Source of the DNA: Rikenellaceae bacterium
Lineage (GTDB): Bacteria; Bacteroidota; Bacteroidia; Bacteroidales; UBA932
Assembly: GCA_003542575.1 (NCBI GenBank)
Contig: DPKJ01000014.1
Location: 176,566 to 240,565, forward strand
DNA length: 64,000 nucleotides
Direction of reading: 5' to 3'
The translations under genes were made by a program, and so were the position numbers. The notes under the pieces are model-generated. The model did not search any database, was not told the origin of the DNA, and was given only the letters and a program-made list of their open reading frames with translations. Each line of letters opens with the position of its first letter. Positions within the stretch are counted from its first letter, which is position 1. This document shows positions 33,115 through 41,924 of this stretch, one piece after another.

Positions 33115-34326
33115 TTGAAGTTATCTCTCTTCATAGCCAAACGATATCTGTTTGCAAAGAAATCGCACAACGTGATCAACATAATTTCGTTGATAAGTGC
33201 GATAGGGATTGCGCTTGGTACGGCTGCTCTGATTATAATTCTGTCGGTTTACAACGGATTCGAAGGGCTGATTACAAACCTCTATGGCACCTATGAGGCG
33301 GATCTTCTTATCACCCCATCAACAGGAAAGAGCTTTATCCCTCACGGACAAACCTTTGACATAATAAGAGGCGACTCACGTGTAAAGGCTTTTTGCGAAG
33401 CAATTGAAGAGAACGTGTTTGTGAAATACGGAGAACAGGAATCAGTAGCAACAATCAAGGGTATTGACAGCACATTTACATCAGTAACCAAACTGAACGA
33501 ATTTATCAAAGAGGGCAGCTTTTCGGTTTGGCATGGTGAGATTCCGCAAGCAATTTTGGGTCGTACAATGGCATTTAACCTTGGCGTAAGGGTACATTTT
33601 GTTGACCCAATCTATCTATACTTTCCTTCACGCTACACACCCGTTTCGTTACTCAATCCGGCATCTTCACTAAATACCGAAAGAGTGTTTCCTGCCGGAA
33701 TATTTTCACTTGAACAGGGCTTTGACAAGAAGTATATATTCATTCCCATAGAGATAGCCCGCGATCTGCTTGAGTACGACAACGAAGTTACCTCTGCCGA
33801 AGTTTACTTAGCAGATGGCGCAGATATTCAGCAAATTAAAAATGATTTTAGAAAGGTTTTGGGTACTGATTTTATCATAAAAGACCGTTTTGAACAGAAT
33901 GAAACTCTCTACAAAATGATGAAATCAGAGAAGTTAACAATCTACATAATACTATTTTTTATTCTCATAATAATATCCTGCAATCTATTTGGATCTCTCT
34001 CAATGCTAATCATTGAGAAAAAAGAAGATGCCGGCACACTCCTCTCACTTGGAGCAAAAGATTCACTAGTAAAGAGAATCTTTCTGCTTGAGGGGTGGAT
34101 GATATCTCTGCTGGGTATTGTTGCCGGAACATTTCTGGCCCTCTTCTTCTGCTTTCTGCAGCAAACTTTTGGCATTATACCTATGCCCGGAAACTTTATC
34201 GTAAAGAGTTATCCGGTTATCGTCAAACTCTCTGACGTGCTCCTAACTGTCTGTGGTATAGCACTAATAGGCCTCTTAGCTGCAAGGCTCCCGTTTGTAA
34301 TCGTAAAAAAGTTTGAAAATTTTTAA
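33115..34326 (+). CDS. LolC/LolE-type FtsX family lipoprotein-releasing permease
   Basis: A 403-residue inner-membrane permease of the lipoprotein-sorting ABC type. A cytoplasmic N-terminal stretch is followed by one membrane segment, a large periplasmic MacB_PCD-like domain and three C-terminal membrane segments (FtsX-like). The start is TTG (TTG AAG TTA). No LolD ATPase is adjacent; Bacteroidota often encode it elsewhere. Position after rbfA suggests cotranscription with tyrS. Confidence 0.85.
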   Translation: MKLSLFIAKRYLFAKKSHNVINIISLISAIGIALGTAALIIILSVYNGFEGLITNLYGTYEADLLITPSTGKSFIPHGQTFDIIRGDSRVKAFCEAIEENVFVKYGEQESVATIKGIDSTFTSVTKLNEFIKEGSFSVWHGEIPQAILGRTMAFNLGVRVHFVDPIYLYFPSRYTPVSLLNPASSLNTERVFPAGIFSLEQGFDKKYIFIPIEIARDLLEYDNEVTSAEVYLADGADIQQIKNDFRKVLGTDFIIKDRFEQNETLYKMMKSEKLTIYIILFFILIIISCNLFGSLSMLIIEKKEDAGTLLSLGAKDSLVKRIFLLEGWMISLLGIVAGTFLALFFCFLQQTFGIIPMPGNFIVKSYPVIVKLSDVLLTVCGIALIGLLAARLPFVIVKKFENF

Positions 34327-34452
34327 TTTTCGTGCAACATTTTCTGCAACTCGTGCATCTATAATATGTAGGTTTAGGTTTTAGTACACAAGAAAAGGGG
34401 TCGGTTTCTGTAGCAGGGGGTCGGCCTTTTTATTTTTTCACATTTCTCTTAC

Positions 34453-34460
34453 TATATTTG
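34453..34460 (+). promoter_or_regulatory. Candidate -7 box of ansB
   Basis: TATATTTG, 23 bp before ATG 34484. The rest of the 157-bp gap holds two direct GGGGTCGG copies 19 bp apart followed by a T-run, but no convincing terminator hairpin. Confidence 0.5.
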
Positions 34461-34483
34461 TCTTAAGAGAAAAAATTCAAACT

Positions 34484-35524
34484 ATGTATAAAAGATTATT
34501 AATTGCAGGATTTCTTCTGTTTTTTGCCCTTATGCTCTCTGCAAAACCAAGAATTGTGATATTGGCAACCGGAGGAACAATTGCAGGGTCAGCCTCAGGT
34601 GCAGCACAAGCATCATATCAGCCCGGAGTTTTAAGCATTCAGCAAATAATATCCTCAGTTCCCGATATCGAACAACTGGCAGAACTTAAAGGAATACAGA
34701 TTTGCAATATCTCAAGCCAGAATATGGAGGAGAGAATCTGGCTGGAACTTTTTAAAACTATTGACAATCTGTTTTCACACGACCTATGTGACGGCGTGGT
34801 TATCACTCACGGCACCGATACAATGGAAGAGACAGCATATTTTCTCAATCTTACCATAAGACATACAAAGCCCGTTGTTATTACAGGAGCAATGCGACCT
34901 GCCACATCCCTTAGTGCAGACGGACCATTTAATCTATATAATGCTGTTGCCCTTGCATCATCACCGGAAGCCCAAAACAGAGGAGTAATGGTTGTTATGA
35001 ATGACTATATTTTATCTGCAGATGATGTTACAAAAACAAATACTGTTAATCCAAACGCATTCTCCTGTCCAAATTACGGACCTTTGGGAATAATGCGGGA
35101 TGGTTTGCCTATCTTCTTTAGGGAGAGCCCTTTCAGACACACAGCCTCATCTGAATTCAACATAACAAACATTGTGTTACTTCCAAAAACAGAGATAATC
35201 TACACATATGCCTTTGCATCTGATGTTGCAATCAACGCAATTGTTGATTCAGGAGCAGATGGAATTGTTGTGGCAGGGGTTGGTCATGGAAATTACAACA
35301 GAGCAATCTCAAAGGGGCTTGAAAAGGCCTTTGCAAGGGGAATAATGGTTGTAAGAAGTTCTCGAATAGCCGCCGGTGGTGTTGACCAGGCTGCTGAAGA
35401 GTATGATACCCGATGGCCGGTGAGTTATAATAAAAACCCCCAGAAAGCACGCATTCTTTTAATGCTTGCCTTAACTAAAACAAAAGACTCAAAAGAGATT
35501 CAGAGGATTTTCAAAGAGTATTAA
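34484..35524 (+). CDS. ansB: Type II L-asparaginase
   Basis: Hydrolyses asparagine to aspartate and ammonia. The 346-residue protein has a signal peptide (MYKRLLIAGFLLFFALMLSA) and both catalytic threonine motifs: ATGGTIAGS near residue 28 and VITHGTDTMEETA near residue 107. A typical GAMRP and DGPFNLYNAV follow. The export signal points to the periplasmic high-affinity type. The stop codon touches the 3' end of the convergent ispE. Confidence 0.94.
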   Translation: MYKRLLIAGFLLFFALMLSAKPRIVILATGGTIAGSASGAAQASYQPGVLSIQQIISSVPDIEQLAELKGIQICNISSQNMEERIWLELFKTIDNLFSHDLCDGVVITHGTDTMEETAYFLNLTIRHTKPVVITGAMRPATSLSADGPFNLYNAVALASSPEAQNRGVMVVMNDYILSADDVTKTNTVNPNAFSCPNYGPLGIMRDGLPIFFRESPFRHTASSEFNITNIVLLPKTEIIYTYAFASDVAINAIVDSGADGIVVAGVGHGNYNRAISKGLEKAFARGIMVVRSSRIAAGGVDQAAEEYDTRWPVSYNKNPQKARILLMLALTKTKDSKEIQRIFKEY

Positions 35525-36307
35525 CTACTTGGCAAACAGGCCGAAAACAGACGATCCGCTACCGCTCATTGATGCATATATTGCACCTCTGTTATAGAGA
35601 CTCTCTTTACATTCAGCAAGTTGAGGGTATTTTTCAAAAAGAGTCTTTTCAAAGTCGTTTTTAATTGCACCCCTCCATTCATCAAGAGGAAGTTTTAAAA
35701 GTTCCCGTAGAGGAATCTGCGGTTTTTCGGGAACGACACCCCTATACGCTTCAGCAGTGGAGATAAAAACATTTGGAGTCTCAATCTTAACTAAGACCCC
35801 TTCCAGGGCCGGAACTTCAACAGGCTCAAGAAGCTCTCCCCTCCCGCTCACAAGCATAGGCGTAAGGCTCTCTGCAGGAGACTGGTTTGCAAAGATGAAA
35901 TAAGGACAATCACTGCCAATACGTGAAGCATAATCTGCCAGAGCCTGGTTATCCAATCCAAGACAAAACAACCTGTTTAAAATTATCAGTGCAGCAGCAC
36001 CATCCGAAGAGCCTCCTCCCAGGCCGGCCCCCGTTGGAATGTTTTTATGTAAATGAATTTCTACAGGAGGAAGATTAAAGTCGCACTCAAGCAGTCTGTA
36101 TGCTCTGACACAAAGATTCTGCTCTATCCGGCAATCCGGTACCATGCCATATAAAGACAAGGAGAGCTTATCGCTCTCCACTATCTCTAAAATATCAGAT
36201 AACTGTGATAAACCCAAAAAGAGGCTCTCCAGATTATGATAGCCATCGGGCCGTTTTTCAATAATCTGAAGACCTGCGTTAATCTTGGATTTTGGAAATA
36301 AAATCAT
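35525..36307 (-). CDS. ispE: 4-diphosphocytidyl-2-C-methyl-D-erythritol kinase
   Basis: IspE phosphorylates CDP-methylerythritol in the MEP isoprenoid pathway. The 260-residue GHMP kinase has the N-terminal FPKSKINAGL, the ATP loop PTGAGLGGGSSDGAAAL and a C-terminal GSGSSVFGLF. It starts 0 bp after the nrdJ stop (adjacent), so it is probably cotranscribed with the ribonucleotide reductase. Confidence 0.95.
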   Translation of the reverse strand: MILFPKSKINAGLQIIEKRPDGYHNLESLFLGLSQLSDILEIVESDKLSLSLYGMVPDCRIEQNLCVRAYRLLECDFNLPPVEIHLHKNIPTGAGLGGGSSDGAAALIILNRLFCLGLDNQALADYASRIGSDCPYFIFANQSPAESLTPMLVSGRGELLEPVEVPALEGVLVKIETPNVFISTAEAYRGVVPEKPQIPLRELLKLPLDEWRGAIKNDFEKTLFEKYPQLAECKESLYNRGAIYASMSGSGSSVFGLFAK

Positions 36308-38830
36308 CTATCCGCATTTTGAATTTCCACATGCCATACAAGTAAGGCAACCCTCCTGATAAACAAGGTTGTCGGAATTACATTTCTCACATTTCTTTCC
36401 TGAGTCATCCTTTGTTCCATCCGGAATATACCTTTTAAGAGTCCTCTCAACACCATTTTTCCATGTGTTGATTGCTTCGCTGTCCAGCTGCAGACCACTA
36501 ACGAGGTTAACAATGTCAACAATAGGCATTCCGTTTCTAAGCACACCCGATATTAGTTTGGCATAGTTCCAGTACTCTTTGTTGAACATATGGGAAACCC
36601 CACCTACAATGTTTCTGTAGCCGTATTTATCAATATAGTGAAAATCGTAACGGGTGTTGGCATTTTCGTCCTTCTCCTTTACAATGTAACCCATGGTTAC
36701 CGATTTTGGGATACTTCTGGTGTCCTCGTCAATAAGACCTGTGAAAATCTCATAAGGAGAACCCTTCATAAGACCTACAAGGGCTATCCACTGTTCAGCT
36801 CCGTTTTTGAAGCGAATAACCTCTGCATCAAGTGATTTTGGACGCTCTTTTCTCTTAGCGGATGCCTCTTTTGATTCATTCTCTTTTGCTGAGACAAGAA
36901 CTCCCGATCTTGAACCGTCTCTGTAAACAGTTACCCCTTTGCAACCGTACTCCCAGGCAGTTTTATAAACATCTGCAACCAGCTCTTCGGTAGCAGAGGA
37001 TGGAAGGTTTACGGTAACACTTATTGAGTGGTCAACCCACTTTTGCATTCTACCCTGCATTTTAACCTTGGCTGTCCAGTCAATATCATTTGATGTAGCC
37101 TTATAGTATGGCGATTTTGATACAAGCTCCTCTATTTCTGACGCTTGCATCGCCTTTACATTCTCCAGGTCATACCCGTTTTTCTCACACCAAATCATAA
37201 AGTTATGGTGAAAAACATAGTACTCCTCCCAGGCATCTCCTACTTCGTCCCTAAATGTAATGGTTACATTTTTATCATTAGGGTTAACCTTTCTTCTCCT
37301 TTTGTAAAAAGGCATAAATACCGGTTCGATTCCGGATGTGGTCTGGGTCATAAGAGAGGTTGTTCCGGTAGGGGCTATAGTAAGCATCGAGATATTCCTT
37401 CTTCCCTGGCGAACCATTTGATCATAAAGGGCTTCGTCCTCTTTTCTGATGCGGGCAATCATTGGATTATTAGACTCCCTGTTTGAATCAAAAATCGGGA
37501 ATGCACCCCTCTCCTCTGCCATTTGAGCAGATGAACGGTATGCCTCAATAGCAAGCATTTTTTGAATCTCAACAGCAAAGTCGGTAGATTTATCGTCACC
37601 GTACCTCATACCCAGGGCAGCAAGCATATCTCCCTCTGCAGTAATTCCCAGTCCGGTTCTTCTTCCACCAAGTGTCTTCTCCTTTATCTTCTTCCAAAGA
37701 GTGATTTCAGCGAGTTTAACCTCTTCATCTTCAGGGTCTTTGGCTATTTTTTCAATTATTCCCTCAATCTTCTCCATCTCAAGGTCAATAAGATCATCAT
37801 TAAGCCTCATGGCCTTTCTTACATGATCTTTAAACTTTTCAAGATTGAATGTTGCTTTGGCGGTAAACGGATTCTCTACATAAGAGTAGAGGTTAATGGC
37901 AATAAGGCGGCATGAGTCGTAAGGACAAAGAGGTATCTCTCCGCAAGGGTTTGTGCTTACTGTACGGTAACCGAGGTCTGCATAGCAGTCAGGGATTGAC
38001 TCACGAATAACGGTGTCCCAGAAAAGAACTCCGGGTTCGGCAGATTTCCATGCGTTGTGAACTATCTTTTTCCACAGAGCTGCAGCATCAACCTCCATAA
38101 CGTGGGTAGGCTCATCGGAATCTACAGGATACTGCTGTTTGTATGGCTTGTTGTGAATAGCACATCTCATGAATTCGTCATCAATCTTTACAGATACATT
38201 AGCACCTGTTACTTTACCCTGCTCCAGTTTTGCATCAATAAACTTTTCTGAATCAGGGTGTTTAATTGAAATAGTGAGCATAAGGGCTCCTCTTCTTCCG
38301 TCCTGGGCAACCTCTCTTGTAGAGTTTGAATATCGCTCCATAAATGGTACAACACCGGTTGAGGTAAGAGCACTGTTTTTAACAGGAGAGCCTGCCGGTC
38401 TGATGTGTGAAAGATCATGACCAACTCCTCCGCGGCGCTTCATAAGCTGAACCTGCTCTTCGTCAATTCTCATGATTCCACCATATGAGTCTGCAGGTAT
38501 CTTGTGACCAATAACAAAACAATTTGACAGTGAAGCAATTTGATAATCATTTCCGATGCCGGTCATAGGCCCTCCCTGAGGAATAATGTATTTGAACTCG
38601 CTCAGCAGTTCAAAAATCTCCTCTTCACTCATTGGGTTGGGATATTTTGCTTCTACTCTTGCAAACTCTTTTGCAAGTCTGCGATGCATATCTTCGGGAG
38701 AGGCCTCATAGAGATTCCCGAATGAATCTTTCATCGCATATTTGTTAATCCATACAGACGCCGCAAGCTCATCTCCGTTAAAATAGCGGAGACTAGCTGA
38801 CATCGCCTCTTCATAGGTGTAAATTTTCAT
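36308..38830 (-). CDS. nrdJ: Adenosylcobalamin-dependent (class II) ribonucleotide reductase
   Basis: The 840-residue enzyme reduces ribonucleotides to deoxyribonucleotides using vitamin B12 instead of a diiron-tyrosyl or glycyl radical. It has the catalytic-site sequences SNCFVIG, VSTNPCGEIPLCPYDSC (Cys/Glu of the active site), NLPSSATEELV and YKTAWEYGCKGVTVYRDGSR, and a C-terminal cysteine-rich zinc ribbon (CEKCNSDN and CLTCMACGNSKCG). No cobalamin riboswitch was recognised upstream. The 5' leader instead begins with a hairpin (38857-38884). Confidence 0.96.
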   Translation of the reverse strand: MKIYTYEEAMSASLRYFNGDELAASVWINKYAMKDSFGNLYEASPEDMHRRLAKEFARVEAKYPNPMSEEEIFELLSEFKYIIPQGGPMTGIGNDYQIASLSNCFVIGHKIPADSYGGIMRIDEEQVQLMKRRGGVGHDLSHIRPAGSPVKNSALTSTGVVPFMERYSNSTREVAQDGRRGALMLTISIKHPDSEKFIDAKLEQGKVTGANVSVKIDDEFMRCAIHNKPYKQQYPVDSDEPTHVMEVDAAALWKKIVHNAWKSAEPGVLFWDTVIRESIPDCYADLGYRTVSTNPCGEIPLCPYDSCRLIAINLYSYVENPFTAKATFNLEKFKDHVRKAMRLNDDLIDLEMEKIEGIIEKIAKDPEDEEVKLAEITLWKKIKEKTLGGRRTGLGITAEGDMLAALGMRYGDDKSTDFAVEIQKMLAIEAYRSSAQMAEERGAFPIFDSNRESNNPMIARIRKEDEALYDQMVRQGRRNISMLTIAPTGTTSLMTQTTSGIEPVFMPFYKRRRKVNPNDKNVTITFRDEVGDAWEEYYVFHHNFMIWCEKNGYDLENVKAMQASEIEELVSKSPYYKATSNDIDWTAKVKMQGRMQKWVDHSISVTVNLPSSATEELVADVYKTAWEYGCKGVTVYRDGSRSGVLVSAKENESKEASAKRKERPKSLDAEVIRFKNGAEQWIALVGLMKGSPYEIFTGLIDEDTRSIPKSVTMGYIVKEKDENANTRYDFHYIDKYGYRNIVGGVSHMFNKEYWNYAKLISGVLRNGMPIVDIVNLVSGLQLDSEAINTWKNGVERTLKRYIPDGTKDDSGKKCEKCNSDNLVYQEGCLTCMACGNSKCG

Positions 38831-38856
38831 AGCGGTAAAATGTTAAGTGGAAAGAA

Positions 38857-38884
38857 AAAGCCGAGAGATAGCTCTTTCGGCTTT
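38857..38884 (-). promoter_or_regulatory. Terminator-like hairpin at the 5' end of the nrdJ transcript
   Basis: Reading the minus strand, an AAAGCCGAAAGAG arm pairs with CTCTCGGCTTT and is followed by TTTTTC. The predicted nrdJ start point, just after the -7 box at 38887-38894, puts this structure at the very start of the leader. It may be an attenuator, a stabilising 5' stem, or the terminator of the upstream DUF2147 gene. Confidence 0.6.
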
Positions 38885-38886
38885 GA

Positions 38887-38894
38887 CAAATTTA
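38887..38894 (-). promoter_or_regulatory. Candidate -7 box of nrdJ-ispE
   Basis: The minus strand reads TAAATTTG, about 56 bp upstream of the nrdJ ATG. No -33 motif is obvious. Confidence 0.45.
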
Positions 38895-38953
38895 TACTAA
38901 ATAGCCCTATTAACCCTGTATTATATTATGAATTTATCAACAAGGTAATGAAC

Positions 38954-38970
38954 AGTGACAGAATGTCACT
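38954..38970. repeat. Perfect dyad AGTGACA-GAA-TGTCACT
   Basis: Seven-base arms around a 3-bp centre, between the DUF2147 stop and the nrdJ promoter. It resembles a transcription-factor dyad more than a terminator on the minus strand, since no T-run follows in that direction. A T-run follows on the plus strand, where no gene is upstream. Confidence 0.5.
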
Positions 38971-38981
38971 TTTTGATTATA

Positions 38982-39428
38982 TTACTTATTTCCAGCAGGT
39001 TCCCATGTTTGGTTTCTTCCGATGATTCCTGTTTTATCCAATGAGCCCCTCACTTTGAGCATTCCTGTCTTTTTATCTATCTGAATTGTGCAGTGGTAAA
39101 TTTTTCCATTTGCAGGATCAAGAATGGTTCCTCCGGTAAGCTTTTCACCATCGGCCTTAAAATTCTTCAATATCTTCATCCCCTCAATAGGCTTATCCTT
39201 ATCGTTACCTGTGCAATTAACACATTTTCTCTTTGTGTCACCGGTCAGAAGCTTTTCGATTACCCCCTCATAAGTTCCGGAGGTTGTTTTATAAATAGAG
39301 ACAAGCGATTTTTTGTTACCATCTTCGTCTATTGAATACCATTTTGTTGCAATTTTTGCCGGCTGGGCAAAAATCAGAGTCGGAACAAGTATCATGGACA
39401 CCAGTAAAAGTTTTGCCAGATTTTTCAT
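38982..39428 (-). CDS. DUF2147 exported protein
   Basis: A 148-residue protein with a signal peptide (MKNLAKLLLVSMILVPTLIFA) and the DUF2147 lipocalin-like domain (TKWYSIDEDGNKKSLVSIYK, IEGMKILKNFKADGEKLTGGTILDPANGKIYHC). The two cysteines in RKCVNCTG are a family-typical variation. The function is unknown. It starts only 19 bp from the sufD stop, so it may be read from the suf transcript. Confidence 0.88.
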   Translation of the reverse strand: MKNLAKLLLVSMILVPTLIFAQPAKIATKWYSIDEDGNKKSLVSIYKTTSGTYEGVIEKLLTGDTKRKCVNCTGNDKDKPIEGMKILKNFKADGEKLTGGTILDPANGKIYHCTIQIDKKTGMLKVRGSLDKTGIIGRNQTWEPAGNK

Positions 39429-39447
39429 TTTATAAAATATTAATTGG

Positions 39448-40488
39448 TTAACAACAATTCATGCTACAGTTGGCACAATGACCAAACTCACCCCTTAATC
39501 TAGACTCCACCAAATCGTGCAGCCTCTCTCTTAGGTGTTGATTTTCAATTTTTTCAAGCACATCATACACGAATGCAAGCTGTTGAAGCAGTTTTGCCTC
39601 AGCTCCTGATATACCTCTTGAACGCATATAGAAAAGCCCCATCTCATCAAGTCTGCCGCTGGTTGCACCGTGTGAGCATTTAACATCGTCGGCATAAATT
39701 TCAAGTTGCGGCTGGGCATAAGCTTTTGCAGAGGGAGATATCAGCAGGTTGTGATTTGCCTGATATGCCTGAGTCTTTTGAGCATCTTTGGCAACAATAA
39801 TCCTTCCCGAAAAGTAGGCCTTTGCACTATCATCCAGAATTCCCTTGAACAGTTGGCTGCTGTAGCACTCCGGCACAAGGTGATTCATCATAATGTTTGT
39901 TTTGATTACTTGCGAGCCATCCATCAGATAGGCTCCGTTTAGTTCACAGGATGATCCTTTTCCGATTAAGTTTACAACAACTTCATTTTCGAGCAGCGCT
40001 CCATGAAGTGTTATAAAGTTAATTCTCAAAAAAGCCCCCTCCTCAACCGAGATGTTTATCAGAAACTTATGATCCGATTCGTTGTGCTCATTCTGCATAA
40101 TTACAATATGAGACCTGGAACCATGCTCAGCTTTAATATTTATCACCTCTTCTGTCTTGAATTTATCAAGAGAGAGGGTGTGAGTACAGAGTAGAGTGCT
40201 TGAGCTGCTCTCACTGCCGAATGTTATATTACTGGTAAAGTTGATATCCGATGTGTCCGATGAATCCCTGAAGCTGATAACCTGAATAGTCTCGTCAACA
40301 TTAGAGGCAGGAGCAACATTGAACTCAATACCCGTTTCACCATTGGACTTAAGGGAGAATCTGTCATTGACAAGATCTTCCCTGAGTGTACCGTTATTCA
40401 CAAATGCCTGAAGAGTTCCCGGCAGGGGAACCCGGCATCGGAATACCTCCGGAATATCAGGTGTATATTTGTATTTTGTTTCTGTCAT
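39448..40488 (-). CDS. sufD: Fe-S cluster assembly protein SufD
   Basis: SufD is the partner of SufB in the SufBCD scaffold that builds Fe-S clusters. The 346-residue protein is at the short end for SufD. The C-terminal core has KCSHGATSGRLDEMGLFYMRSRG, the beta-helix family signature. It ends in an unusual cysteine-rich tail, CANCSMNCC. It follows sufC by 5 bp. No sufS or sufU/E is in the window downstream. Confidence 0.88.
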   Translation of the reverse strand: MTETKYKYTPDIPEVFRCRVPLPGTLQAFVNNGTLREDLVNDRFSLKSNGETGIEFNVAPASNVDETIQVISFRDSSDTSDINFTSNITFGSESSSSTLLCTHTLSLDKFKTEEVINIKAEHGSRSHIVIMQNEHNESDHKFLINISVEEGAFLRINFITLHGALLENEVVVNLIGKGSSCELNGAYLMDGSQVIKTNIMMNHLVPECYSSQLFKGILDDSAKAYFSGRIIVAKDAQKTQAYQANHNLLISPSAKAYAQPQLEIYADDVKCSHGATSGRLDEMGLFYMRSRGISGAEAKLLQQLAFVYDVLEKIENQHLRERLHDLVESRLRGEFGHCANCSMNCC

Positions 40489-40493
40489 TACTT

Positions 40494-41237
40494 TTAAGCG
40501 TTAATCAACCAGTCATATCCTCTCTTTTCTACCTCAAGAGCAAGCTCCTTACCTTCGGATTTGATAATTCTTCCGTCATAAAGAACATGTACTACATCAG
40601 GAATAATATAGTCAAGAAGTCTCTGATAGTGAGTAATTACAACAAAGGCGTTATCTGGCCTTTTCAGTTTGTTTACACCCGCTGCTACAATCCTGAGAGC
40701 ATCAATATCCAATCCACTGTCGGTCTCATCAAGAATTGCCAGCTTAGGCTCAAGCATTGCCATCTGGAAAATCTCATTTCGCTTTTTCTCACCTCCCGAA
40801 AATCCAACATTTACTCCGCGACTCGAAAATGAGCTGTCCATCTCAACAACTGCCATCTTCTCTCTCATCATCTTTAGAAACTCAGCTGCAGTAACCGGAG
40901 GAAGGTTTCTGAATTTCCTCTGTTCGTTAATTGCAGTCTTCATAAAGTTTACATTGCTTACGCCGGGAATCTCTACTGGATACTGGAATCCTAAAAACAG
41001 ACCCTCTCTGGCCCTCTCCTCGGGAGAATATTCAAGTAGATTTACACCATTGAACAATACCTCCCCTTCAGTTACTTCAAATGTATCTCTCCCTGCAAGA
41101 ACTGATGCAAGGGTGCTCTTTCCCGAACCATTCGGACCCATAATTGCGTGCACCTCACCAGCCTTAACAGAGATGTCAATTCCCTTAAGAATCTCTTTAC
41201 CGTTTATAGAAGCGTGTAAGCCTTTTATCTCTAACAT
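40494..41237 (-). CDS. sufC: Fe-S cluster assembly ATPase SufC
   Basis: The ABC-type ATPase of the SufBCD complex. The 247-residue protein has Walker A GPNGSGKSTLASVLAG, a Q-loop with GFQYPVEIPGV, the signature FSGGEKKRNEIFQMA and Walker B LAILDETDSGLDIDA. It is separated from sufB by an inserted pnuC gene, and lies between pnuC (18-bp gap) and sufD. Confidence 0.97.
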   Translation of the reverse strand: MLEIKGLHASINGKEILKGIDISVKAGEVHAIMGPNGSGKSTLASVLAGRDTFEVTEGEVLFNGVNLLEYSPEERAREGLFLGFQYPVEIPGVSNVNFMKTAINEQRKFRNLPPVTAAEFLKMMREKMAVVEMDSSFSSRGVNVGFSGGEKKRNEIFQMAMLEPKLAILDETDSGLDIDALRIVAAGVNKLKRPDNAFVVITHYQRLLDYIIPDVVHVLYDGRIIKSEGKELALEVEKRGYDWLINA

Positions 41238-41255
41238 ATTGTTTTGTTTTTCAAA

Positions 41256-41909
41256 TTAATTGTTTTGCCGCCATTGTTTTCTCCACATTCTGAATCCGAA
41301 GAAGGCGAGAATTGTATATCCGGCACTTACCATTGGCAGAAAGACCATTCCTGCCAGTAAATATAGTGTAATGTTTGTAATGTTTACTGTTAACCAGGCT
41401 GCCCAACAGTCAAGCTTTTTCTGTGCTGAAAGATACTGGGCAGTTAAGATTGCCATAGTGACAAATGCATCCAGAAACGGCCTCTTTGCCTCCCTGAAAA
41501 TTGAAGGGAAGAGATCGTCAAGTCCTGTAAGGGCAAAGCCCCAGACAGCTGCAAGCACAAGAAGCTGAACAACAAAGTAAACCCTTTGTTTGTTGGTTAA
41601 AAGTGTAATTTTTAATTGCTTCTTACTGTTCTCCTCTCCGCTTTTCGGATGTGTCCACCTATAATGACCAAAGAAGTTAATCACAAAAGATACCGGCTGC
41701 ACAAGCATGCTTGAGTATAGTCCCTTTTGATAGAAAAGAATGAAAAGCAGTACGTTGTAAATGTAACCAACCCAAAAATTGGCAACTTTGGCCCTTGTGG
41801 CAAGATAGACACAAGTCAGCCCCGAAACCACTGAGATTGCCTCAATGAGAGAGACTCCCTGACCTCCGATTGAAAATATTACATTCTCTATGCTGAAAAG
41901 TTCTGTCAT
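41256..41909 (-). CDS. pnuC: PnuC family vitamin transporter (second copy), inside the suf cluster
   Basis: A 217-residue inner-membrane protein with about seven hydrophobic segments and the PnuC core (KVANFWVGYIYNVLLFILFYQKGLYSSMLVQ, then WLTVNITNITLYLLAG). It belongs to the NR/thiamine/riboflavin uptake facilitators, like the copy at 15.8 kb but clearly diverged from it. It separates sufB from sufC in the same direction with short gaps, so it should be co-expressed with Fe-S assembly. The substrate is unknown. Confidence 0.87.
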   Translation of the reverse strand: MTELFSIENVIFSIGGQGVSLIEAISVVSGLTCVYLATRAKVANFWVGYIYNVLLFILFYQKGLYSSMLVQPVSFVINFFGHYRWTHPKSGEENSKKQLKITLLTNKQRVYFVVQLLVLAAVWGFALTGLDDLFPSIFREAKRPFLDAFVTMAILTAQYLSAQKKLDCWAAWLTVNITNITLYLLAGMVFLPMVSAGYTILAFFGFRMWRKQWRQNN

Positions 41910-41924
41910 CTGATTTCTGATTGA

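Noticed and set aside
38831..38981. Cobalamin riboswitch upstream of nrdJ
   Set aside because: No B12-box-like conserved motif in the 151 bp; the region has a -7 box, a hairpin and a dyad instead.
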